Made by a program: the position numbers and the translations under genes. Shown one piece after another: positions 55,527-64,000 of a stretch of DNA of 64,000 bases (its first letter is position 1; the number at the start of each line of letters is the position of its first letter). The stretch is from Entoloma clypeatum. Taxonomy: Eukaryota; Basidiomycota; Agaricomycetes; Agaricales; Entolomataceae. The notes beneath the pieces are model-generated. The model made no database searches. It saw only the letters and a list, made by a program, of their open reading frames with translations, and had not been told where the DNA came from. The stretch is taken from the NCBI GenBank assembly GCA_963565915.1, contig OY751494.1:1860001-1924000 (forward strand), in the 5' to 3' direction.

Positions 55527-58500
55527 TTGCCTTGTATGACTGCAGACAATAGAACCTATGTCATCCCTGCCAAGCGAGCCGCTGCATCGACTAAGATTGT
55601 GAAGGGAGATAAACCTCCGAAAAGACGAGAAATCAGGCTGTTAGCGCAGCTCAAAACACGACGAGGACCAAAGGTTATCCGACCTGAGGTTGACAGCGGA
55701 TGTGAACGCACATGCATTCATGCCAGAATAGTACGCGAACAGAACCTCCCCACGCAAGGAATACCACCCATAGCAATTCTAAATGCGGATGGATCACCAA
55801 ATCGACAACAGAAAGCAAGCCAACTTGCCGAAGTCAAACTGGATTTGGGAGCACATCAGGAAACCATGGAAGCAATGGTACTGGACATTGGGAGGACGGA
55901 CATGCTCTTGGGACATGACTGGTTGGTACACCAAAAACCCACAATCAATGGGACAACCGGCGCGGTAACATTTAACCGGTGCCCAACAACATGTCAAACC
56001 AAACACTCGGATTTTAGGATTAACCTTAATGGTCACAAACACTGGGTTCGCATGGTTGAGGTGCGCAACAAAGATGCACCCAAAAAGTCGGATCAGAAAT
56101 GGAAGCCTGGAGACCCGATTTTGGAAGCTGTCACTCCCACACCACCTCCCACAACCAAACGACCCTCATATGTTGAACGATTTGCTCATCTTTTTGAGAA
56201 AGAGAACTTTGACAAGATCCCAAAGGAGAGGGAATGGGACCATGGTATCGAACTTACACCGGACGCACCAAAGGAACTAGGGGGAAATACATATCCTATG
56301 ACGCAAAAGGAACAAGAGGAATTGGATGCATTCATTGACGAGGGTCTAGCAACAGGAAAGATCCGCCCGTCCAAATCCCCTTATGCCTCCCCTTGCTTCT
56401 TCATCAACAAGAAGGATGGCTCCAAACGATTGGTACAAGATTACCACATGGTCAATAAATTCACGGTCAAAGACAAGTTCCCACTCCCACGAATATCCGA
56501 TCTCTTGGACGTACTGAAAGATGCGGTCTACTTCAATAAAATGGACATCATGTGGGGTTATAACAACGTCCGGATTAAGGAGGGCGATGAATGGAAAGCT
56601 GCCTTCCTCACCAGTCGAGGATTGTTCGAACCATTGGTCATGTTTTTTGGTCTTTGCAATTCCCCGGGAACGTTCTCCCGAATGATGGCTAGTCTATTCC
56701 GGGACCAGATCCGCCGACGTATCTGCGTGATCTACATGGATGACATCGTGGTTATCGGTAAAACCAAGGAAGAACTTGTGTGAAACACTGAAGAAATCCT
56801 ACAGATCCTATCGGACAATGATTTGTTCCTAAAGGAGAAGAAGTGTTTATGGGAAGTAACGAAATGTCCTATATTGGGATATGTGGTTGGTGAGGGACGT
56901 GTCGAGATGGAAACTGAGAAGGTGGATACAATTCGAAACTGGCGAGCACCCACATCAAAAAAGGAAGTTCAGAAGTTCCTTGGATTTGCTAACTTCTATC
57001 GACGATTCATTGAAGGGTACTCAAACATCGCAAAACCTCTCACCGCGCTCACAGGCAGAACGGCATTTACTTGGGGACCAACAGAGCAGCAAGCTTTTGA
57101 AGGTCTCATACGGGCAATTACATCGGCACCGGTCTTGGCATTACCGAAACCAGAGGGACAGTTCAGGGTTGAAACTGATGCATCGGGCTATGCAATTGGA
57201 GCAGTACTCTCTCAGAAACAAAACGACAAATGGCACCCCATCGCGTTCTTGTCGCGGACCATGTCCGCGGCCGAACAGAATTACGAGATATACGACAAGG
57301 AACTTCTGGCAGTCATGGAAGCATTGAAAGATTGGAGACACTATCTGCTCGAAGCCAGGGAACGTTTTGAAATCTTGACCGATCACAAGAACCTGGAATA
57401 TTTCCGTCGCCCTCAGGACCTGAATCAACGACAACGACGCTGGAAAATGAAGTTACAAGACTATGACTTCGAATTACGGCATGTGCCCGGCAAGACCAAT
57501 GCGAAAGCGGACATCCTGTCATGCTTACCCTGGTATGAAGCAGAACTCGAACCACAGGACAGTGACCAGATGCTCAAGGAGGGACTATTCTTGAAACGGT
57601 TGGAATCAGAAGATGTGGTACAAATGGAGATGTTCACGGAGGAACAATTCTTTGAAGGGGGTGAAACATCTGATTCCATCAAAATTGGAAACATCATGAC
57701 CATCAAAAATTCGTGGATCACACACATCAAGGGTTCAAACCGCATGGAGACAGAAGTAGCCCAGGGTCTAAAGAAGAATCCTCATTGGTATCAACAGGAA
57801 AATGGCATCACATATGCAGGCGAAAGAGTCTATGTTCCACCAGACCCACAACTGCATCAAGAACTGATGTTTGAATCACATGATGCACCAGTGGCTGGAC
57901 ATCCCAGACAATATCGGACACATGAACTCCTCACTCGTACCTACTGGTGGCCTACTATCCTGCATGACGTGAAGAAGTACGTAAAAGGTTGCGACACTTG
58001 TCAACGCAACAAGATTAACCGACAAAAGCGACATGCTCCGCTACATCCCCATGCAGCACCAAGTCACCCATGGGAAGACATAGGAATCGACGTCGTGGGA
58101 CCGATACCAGAATCTGATGGAAAAAACGCAATTCTGGTCATCACGGATAGACATTCAAAGATGCTTCACCTCATTCCGACAACCGTGGAACTATCGGCTG
58201 AAGGATTAGCCAAGATCTATCGGGATCAGATATGGAAGCTTCATGGGATCCCCAAGAAGATCATCAGCGATAGGGGACCGCAGTTCACCGCGAAGTTCAT
58301 GGAGATACTCTGCCGCATGTTAGGGATCAAGAGGAACCTGTCCACCGCATACCACCCACAGACTGATGGACAGGCCGAGCGATCGCATCAGGAAACAGAA
58401 GCATTCTTACGAAACTTTGTCAACCACCTACAGGATGATTGGGCTGAATGGATCACAATCGCAGAGTTCCAGTACAATGACAAAGAACATCAGGCAACGA

Positions 58501-59134
58501 AGCCACCCCATTCTACCTCAATTACGGTTTACATCCGTGGAAGGGAGAACTCGTGTTAGAAGATACCAATCCGGCTGCCAACGACTTCTTGAAAAAACTC
58601 AAACAGGCACGAGAAGAAGCCAATGCTGCGCTGAAACAAGCACAGGATCAGATGAAGAAGACAGTTGACACACGGCGAAGTCCGTCTCGGGACTACCGCA
58701 TCGGAGACAAGGTGTGGCTGGAAGGGACTAACATCAGGACCGATCGTCCCTCAAAGAAACTTGATGCACTCCGACATGGACCATTCAAAGTCCTAGAGAA
58801 GAAAGGAGCTAGCGCGTACCTTCTTGATCTTCCGAAGACTTGGAAGATGATTCACCCTGTGTTCAACGAGACCCTGTTGTCACCATATGAAACTCCGAAG
58901 TACGCCATCCAGAAAAAGAAACCAGCCCCTGATCCGATCATCATTGAAGGACGAGAAGAGTACCATGTGTCTACGATCCTGGACTCTCGAAAGTTCCGCG
59001 GAAAGATCCAGTACCTCGTTCAGTGGGAAGGATATGGCCCAGAAGAGAACACATGGGAACCTCGAGCTAATGTTCAGAACGCTCAAGATTTGATCTGTGA
59101 TTTCCATCGGCAGAACCCGTCTCGACCACAATAA
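55527..59134 (+). pseudogene. pol: protease, RT, RNase H, integrase, chromodomain; two breaks
   Basis: The pol reading frame begins near 55527 (first ATG 55536). In order: aspartic protease with DSGC and LGHDWL motifs; reverse transcriptase (PYASPCFFINKKDGSKRLVQ, MDIMWGYNNVRIKEGDEWKA, catalytic YMDD at about 56736); RNase H (ETDASGYAIGAVLSQ, YDKELLAVMEALKDWRHYL); integrase with HHCC zinc finger and DDE core (IDVVGPIPES, ISDRGPQFTAKF, and E in TDGQAERSHQETEAF); then a chromodomain (YHVSTILDSRKFRGKIQYLV, QWEGYGPEENTWEPRANV). An in-frame TGA lies at 56781-56783 in the RT, and a one-base frame change near 58500 separates the integrase core from its C-terminal part. Catalytic residues themselves are intact. 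Confidence 0.92.
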
Positions 59135-59267
59135 AAGATGAGTTCTCAAAACCCATGACAGTATCGACCTCATCAGTCAACCACACACCGAGTTCCCCGC
59201 TCTAGTCTTCTCCCTGCCCAATATAGCCACCCCATTCTTCTTTTATCTCTCAACCTTCCTCACCGCC

Positions 59268-59639
59268 ATGTCAAACACCATCGTCACCTCCACCTCCACC
59301 ACCGACATCAACCCCGCCATCGCCGCCCTTATGAACGAAGCGCTCTCCATGAGAGACCAAATCCACGCTCTCGAAACTTCCCTTGCCGACCTCCTCCATC
59401 GCCAGATGCATATCCAGCTCCACTCGCTGTCCAACCTACCCGTCGCCCCGAGTCCCGAGGAAAAACAAATTCTTGGAAACTACACCAGCACCCTCGTGAT
59501 CGAGAATCGACGTATTCGGCTGGCTATCAAAGGCCTCGAACTCGCCGTAGCCATCAACGAGGAGTTGATATATGATTGGAGCCTCAAGGAAAGTCCGAAC
59601 TGGTCCGATCCCGGCAACAACGAGGGATGGGAACAATGA
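59268..59639 (+). CDS. extra ORF between pol and 3' LTR
   Basis: A 123-aa intact frame from ATG 59268 to TGA 59637, inside the element and 133 bp after the pol stop. Seen: Thr/Ser-rich start, then helical sequence with heptad-like hydrophobics (IAALMNEALSMRDQIHALET, LADLLHRQMHIQLHSL, IENRRIRLAIKGLELAVAIN), ending in an acidic Trp-containing tail. It is not env-like: no membrane segment or signal peptide. I do not recognise it. Being the only unbroken ORF of the element is notable. It could be a coiled-coil accessory protein, or a captured host fragment. Confidence 0.6.
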   Translation: MSNTIVTSTSTTDINPAIAALMNEALSMRDQIHALETSLADLLHRQMHIQLHSLSNLPVAPSPEEKQILGNYTSTLVIENRRIRLAIKGLELAVAINEELIYDWSLKESPNWSDPGNNEGWEQ

Positions 59640-59673
59640 CTCTGTGAGGACACAGAGCTTGAGGAGGGGAACA

Positions 59674-59927
59674 TGTTACGGACTTACTGGTTTGTATGCT
59701 ACGCACTTTTCCCTTGCATCGTACCTTCGTTATTTCTTTGACTCATCGGACCGCTTATTCATTTACCTTTACTCTACCATTCTCCTTTAGTATACTTCGC
59801 TCCCGCGCTGACTCGCGCTCTGCAGTAGGGATTACTCAGTCCGCAGTCGTCTGACTCACTTTGCTCTTTGCCTTTCCACTTCCTGCATACTCTGCCCGAA
59901 CCTTGGAACGGTTTGTTAAGCATAACA
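59674..59927 (+). repeat. 3' LTR
   Basis: A 254-bp LTR preceded by the purine-rich tract GAGGAGGGGA. It is followed directly by the second CAAGG duplication. Confidence 0.95.
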
Positions 59928-60260
59928 CAAGGCAGGATAGAGAGATGATCCGCCTAGAGGTGAGGGACTACGGGGAGGGTCAGGGCGTGGCGTGACGGGG
60001 CAGAAAGACCTGACAGGAGACAGGGACAGGATGGGGGGACACGGTGAGGGAGAGAACCAGAGACATGACAGGTGATCTAAGGAGCCACGGCGCGAGGAAC
60101 CATGGGGAGGGACAGCATGCCGAGGCAGGGCAAGGGCACAATGAGGGGACAAGAACACGGCAGGGAGGGATGGGAAACAGAATGCCCATCTCCTTCCCCC
60201 CTCCTCTTTTCCTTTTAGCATTTTGTATATATGTACTGTACATGTAGTGTATTGGGAATA
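59928..60260. repeat. purine-rich low-complexity block, right half
   Basis: Sequence continues the GGGACA/GAGAC-type purine-rich composition seen at about 53220-53573, so the retroelement split one older low-complexity repeat. After about 60180 it becomes AT-rich. Confidence 0.6.
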
Positions 60261-60302
60261 TAATTGATTTAATTTTATTCTGTATTGATTACTGTGAAGG
60301 TG

Positions 60303-60615
60303 ACTTCTCTCAAGTGAGGGCCACAGGTCTGAGTGCCATGACACATATTGTAACTACTGATGATATTATTACATACAACACTTCTCTACAAGCAAGGGCC
60401 ACAGGTCTGAGCGCCATAGCACATTGTGTAAAATATTGTATCTGCTGGTGTTATTATTACATACAACACTTCTCTACAAGTGAGGGCCACAGGTCTGAGC
60501 ACCATAACACATTGTGTACAAAATTGAATACCACATTAAAGCCCTGTCCACACAAAACAAATCACTTCTTCACAAGCGAGGGCCGCAGGTCCGAGCGCCA
60601 TAACACATTGTGTAC
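60303..60615 (+). repeat. four-copy imperfect tandem repeat
   Basis: Four copies of a ~50-bp motif (core AGGGCCACAGGTCTGAG, then GCCATAACACATTGTGTA) start near 60303, 60380, 60468 and 60564, spaced 77, 88 and 96 bp by variable AT-rich linkers. Copies are diverged by several substitutions each. Confidence 0.85.
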
Positions 60616-60820
60616 AGTTATATATACTGTACTCCACCAACCAACTCTTCAAACATTTTGGAAATTTTGACCAAAAAAAAAATCAAAAAATTCCCAAAAA
60701 TCAAAAGAAAAACATTTTGAGTGAGCCATTTTTTTTGGCTGTGACATGTGACCAAAGAGTCGGTGGAGTACAGTATCTCACATTTAATTTAAAATTAATT
60801 CATATTACATATTCTTATAA

Positions 60821-60878
60821 ACCCGTGCAGAGACAACGCTGCGTTGCAAAGCACGGGTCTAAACACTCGTCTATCTAG
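60821..60878 (+). mobile_element. Helitron-like 3' terminus candidate
   Basis: A nested palindrome: outer arms ACCCGTGC (60821-60828) and GCACGGGT (60851-60858), inner arms CAACGC and GCGTTG (60834-60846), followed 16 bp later by CTAG (60875-60878) and T. A hairpin shortly before CTRR and a following T is the structure of Helitron 3' ends. A related half-motif ACCCGTGCTTCGC lies near 60968. The match is structural only. Confidence 0.4.
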
Positions 60879-60933
60879 TTAAATGATGAAGCTGTGTCTG
60901 ACTAATAATTTACATAAAATTGGCTAAGCAATC

Positions 60934-62545
60934 AGGTGCTCTCTATGCCTTCAACGAGCTTATTAACCCGTGCTTCGCTACGGCAGTGAGCATTGCTCGT
61001 GGTGCTTGCAAATGCTCACAACCGTTGAGCTTTGCACAGGTCACAGCTCATTGGGGGCTGCTGCCCCCAAGCCCCTGCTGCGAGTTTTTGTGCTTGCCAA
61101 GGCTCGCAGGCATATGTACAATCTTTTATAACAATATCCAGTTCCACCCCCCTCTGGGGGGTGGGGGGTGAGGACAGTGCTTATTATCTACAATGTTTTA
61201 CAAACATGAGATATATCATACAGCACAGAGATAGGTACAATGTTATACATATATAAATATTTAGAATATTACAGTTGTCCATTCATTTATCACCTGTTAT
61301 CACATAGTAAGTTATTTGTTCATTCAACAATGTTATTGGTCACTTACAATTGAAAACCACCGAAAACAGCCTTGTACACAATGTTTTGTGTCTTGTTATC
61401 TGTATTTCCTTCCGGCAGCAAAACCTTGATCTGATCTCCTGATGTACACCGTGACAATCCAACATCTATACTACTAATGGGAGGGATGGTGGGAAGGTGG
61501 TTGCTTGACATTTTGACAATAGTGAGAAAAGTATGACCAATTCTGACCAAGAATGCGACAAAGTTATGTAAGTTTTAGGTAAGTCTTAGGTAAGGTTTAC
61601 ATAAGTCTTATGTAAAATTATGTAAGAAATTGGTCAGCTTTTCGTCCTCCCATGGGGTGAGTGCGCAGCACGAACCTTATTTTCTGTGCGAGCACGAAGT
61701 GTGAACCTTTTTCCCCCGGATTTTCGTGGACCCTTGATGGCACCATGTGTGCACAAACCTTATTTCCTGTGTGAGCACGAAGTGCGAACCTTTTTTCCCC
61801 TGGATTTTCATGGACCCTTGATGGTGGCAGGGAACCTTTTTGTTCTTGATTGATGGAACCCTGCATCAAGGGATCTTCCCCTTTTGGACATTCAGACATC
61901 AAAACATGAGGAAAACATGTGTTCACCATGAGGGTTAAACATCTGTTCTGCCTTTCTTTTTCTCAATCCCCCACCATCCTCTCCTCCTTGAGTTGAGCAG
62001 GTATTGTCCCCTGTGCAGTGACCTTCATTGTTGATCAAGGTGAAGTCCAGAGAAGTCCTGGGTCCCTGGCTTCCTTGAAAGAGGTGTCTGCCAGTTGTTT
62101 TTTTGGACCTCTCTCTGGACTGCAGTATACAGGGAGATTGAGTTGTTCTTACAACTGATTTTGTCTCCATTTCAACTGTTGCTGCTTGAACCGATTTCAC
62201 TTTTGGATTTCATTGCAAAGGTGTGATAGTATTTCTCTTCCCTTCTCTTTTCTGGCCACAAGCAAGATCGCGACGCTCATTTTGCGAGCACGATTTTTTG
62301 TGTCACCAGGATACAGCCTATTCGTGAGACAAAGTACGTTGGACTGGGACGTCCGAGAGGCTGGAGTAACGTTGAGCCCGACTCTGCCGAAATACCGTAC
62401 TTGACAAGGCTGTGATATACACAGCGCGGTTGTGGGTTTGGCTTTGAGTGACCCAGACCGTTCTCACTGCAAGTGGTTGTATTCGCTTTTTCTGCATCTG
62501 CTGCAAGCCTCTATCTCCAATTTTAACTGTTGAATTAATTCTGCC
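60934..62545. other. repeat-derived AT-rich and motif-rich region
   Basis: It holds a perfect 9-bp hairpin with a 3-nt loop made of C and G runs (about 61143-61163), TTAGGTAAG/TATGTAAG short repeats (about 61563-61627), the sequence AAATTGGTCAGC (61627-61638) that is the inverse of 52492-52503, and several GCACGAA-GTG-GAACCTTTTTT modules (61659-61802) related to those at 52575-52981. No host gene is supported here. Confidence 0.55.
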
Positions 62546-64000
62546 ATGTATGTTATTTGGATATTCTGTCTCTGAACTATGTTTATTCACATCTGATTAG
62601 GTCTTTCACCCCTCCTGCTGGCCCATCACCTCCTGCTTCTCCTGTCACTCCAGAAACTGCCCGCCATGCTGCCCGTGCTGCAGAACGTTATCAGCGCAAC
62701 CAGATGACTGATCCTGATCATCGACGAAATCAAGCCAGGAATGTGTCGCAACCTTTATTGCCTGTCCCACCTCAGCCAAACTTTGGAGCAATTATGGCTG
62801 CTTTGATTCCAGAGACATATATCCCTCCCATTCACCGTCTACCTGTCACACCAGCCAATCTGTTGGGTCCTGCAGCAGATATACCTGAAACCTATATTTC
62901 TCCCATCCACCAACTACCTGCTGTTGCACCAGGAATTGCCGCAGCAATTCCTGAAACCCGATTACCAGACAGTTGGAATGCACCCTTGCAGCATGCTCTT
63001 CCTCTTGCTCCACCTTTACCACTGCCATCTGGAAGAGGCCGTCCATCCATGCACCAACAACCATCACTTCAGCAACTGCAAGATGAGTTTAGACAGAGAA
63101 CCGAGCAGCGAAGACTTGATACCCTGTTATTGGCTCAGGAGCAACAGAGGCGCCATGCTCAGATGGTAGCCCAGGAGCAGCAGAGACAGCTTCAATTGGA
63201 GGCAGAAAATCAGAGACGTAATTATCAGAGGCAGCTTCAATTGGAAGCCCAGGAACAGCAGAGACAGCTTGAATTGGAGGCAGAAAATCAGAGACACATT
63301 TATGAGAGACAGCTTCAATTGGAAGCCCATGAACAGCAGAGACAGCTTCAATTGGAGGCAGAAAATCAGAGGCATTATCGGAGACAGCTTCAATTGGAGG
63401 AAGAGCATCAAAGACAGATTCAATTGGAGGAGGAGAATCAAAGACGTCATATGCAGCTGATGGCTCAACAACAGGCATTGGCTTTGCAGGAGGAACAAAG
63501 ACATCAGCTCCAGCTGCAGGAGGATCAACAGCAGCAACAGGAGATGAGACTGCAAGAGCAACAGAGATTGGCTGCCTTACAACAACAAGTAGCACAACAG
63601 GAGCAACAGCAGGCTGCTGCATTACAGGCTGCACAACGACTGCTCTCAGTCCATGCAGAGCGGGAGCGACAGAATGCTGAAATTGCAGCCAGACACATGG
63701 CATATCTTCGGGCTGTTGAGGCTGAACGTCAGGCTGCCTATGATTCTGATGCTGATAATCCACAGCAAAACCAGATAGATGAGGATGAACGGTTGGCTCA
63801 ACGGATCCTTGATGAGGAGCAGGCACAGTTAGCTCACCAGGCAGACTTGGCTCGATTGGAACGTCGTCGACTGGCAGCTGAGGCACTGGAAAATGAAAAT
63901 CAGAATGAAGTCACTCCAGACCAGCAGCAGGCTCAGAATGATTATCAACAGAATATTGATGGTGGTAATGATAATTTGGAGCAACAACAACCTCCAGAGC
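62546..64000 (+). CDS. Gln/Glu-rich coiled-coil protein, 3' end outside window
   Basis: An open frame runs from 62601 to the window end without a stop (at least 467 codons). It can be given a start by splicing 62546-62547 to 62601 (intron 62548-62600, donor GTATGT), where the intron splits the ATG; otherwise the first internal ATG is 62704. Seen: a Pro-rich start, a basic segment (ARHAARAAERYQRNQMTDPD), two IPETYI-PPIHRLP-type repeats, then a long Q/E/R/L coiled coil with a 26-residue unit (EQQRQLQLEAENQRR) repeated three times at exactly 78 nt. I do not recognise it. Basic N-terminus plus position among mobile elements makes a transposon-encoded protein, perhaps of a Helitron, the best guess. 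Confidence 0.65.

Larger units (their letters stand above)
53574..59927 (+). mobile_element. Ty3/gypsy LTR retrotransposon with chromodomain, full length
   Basis: A 6354-bp element flanked by the 5-bp target duplication CAAGG (53569-53573 and 59928-59932). Its 254-bp LTRs start TGTTA and end TAACA and differ at two sites that I can see. The order is 5' LTR, leader, gag with two zinc knuckles, protease, reverse transcriptase, RNase H, integrase, chromodomain, an extra ORF, polypurine tract (near 59659-59670), 3' LTR. That order and the chromodomain place it in the chromovirus branch of Ty3/gypsy. Coding is broken by TGA at 55165 and 56781 and a frameshift near 58500, so this copy is not autonomous as read. 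It inserted into an older low-complexity repeat. Confidence 0.93.

Noticed and set aside
61563..61627. TTAGGTAAG repeats as telomere-like sequence
   Set aside because: They are short, irregular and interspersed with TATGTAAG; not the TTAGGG array of fungal telomeres.
1..64000. tRNA, rRNA or CRISPR features
   Set aside because: GTTCGAATC-like words occur (for example near 30567) but not within a cloverleaf; no spaced direct repeats of CRISPR type were seen.

Overview
The window looks like nuclear DNA from a basidiomycete fungus, most likely an Agaricomycete. The evidence is dense protein-coding genes on both strands, many ~45-65 nt GT-AG introns per gene (up to 20 exons), a fused fungal-type Leu1, basidiomycete-type families (DUF6593, DUF6699, a GH128 Asl1-like glucanase, a GH125 exo-mannosidase), and a chromodomain Ty3/gypsy retrotransposon. 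I recognised no rRNA, tRNA or CRISPR array. All exon structures were worked out by hand from splice signals, reading frame and protein-family expectation. Every spliced CDS reported here sums to a multiple of three, but none was checked by transcript data.

Layout, 0.7-52.4 kb (gene-dense arm). In order: Tctex1-type dynein light chain (-), Pex11-like (+), small mitochondrial-type membrane protein (-), Tvp38-like VTT protein (+), HSF-type transcription factor (-), Nrc2/Fpk1-type AGC kinase (-), 14-TM MFS transporter (+), mitochondrial uS14 (+), bZIP factor (-), RNA polymerase subunit Rpb12 (-), Ser-rich protein (+), GPATCH11-like (-), two-RRM protein (-), GH128 (+), AhpD-like (+), DUF6593 (-), mitochondrial uL11 (-), M28 aminopeptidase (+), WD40 protein (+), Rcf2-like small membrane protein (+), C2/proline-rich Inn1/Fic1-like (-), GH125 (-), Ser/Pro-rich protein (-), Leu1 (-), DUF6699 (+), unknown 298-aa protein (-), ribosomal eL29 (+), TFIIIC subunit 5 (-), unknown 147-aa protein (-), GINS subunit Psf3 (+), Pkr1-like (-). 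These are mostly unrelated housekeeping, secreted and regulatory genes, with no operon or obvious biosynthetic cluster. Several pairs share short divergent promoters, the tightest being 75 bp.

Layout, 52.4-64 kb (repeat-rich arm). After the Pkr1-like gene the sequence changes to repeats: AT-rich short modules that recur at both ends, a purine-rich GGGACA-type low-complexity block, and a young 6.35-kb Ty3/gypsy element with 254-bp LTRs differing at two positions and a CAAGG target duplication. That element carries two in-frame TGA codons and one frameshift, plus an extra ORF after pol. Beyond it lie a four-copy tandem repeat, Helitron-like terminal hairpins, and an open reading frame for a Gln/Glu-rich coiled-coil protein running off the window end.

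I did not find a convincing new multi-gene system. The most unusual signals are the very small internal exons (8, 9, 11 and 12 nt), five GC-AG introns needed to keep conserved frames, the convergent coding overlap of psf3 and pkr1, the extra 3' ORF of the retroelement, and the Gln-rich repeat protein in the mobile-element arm.
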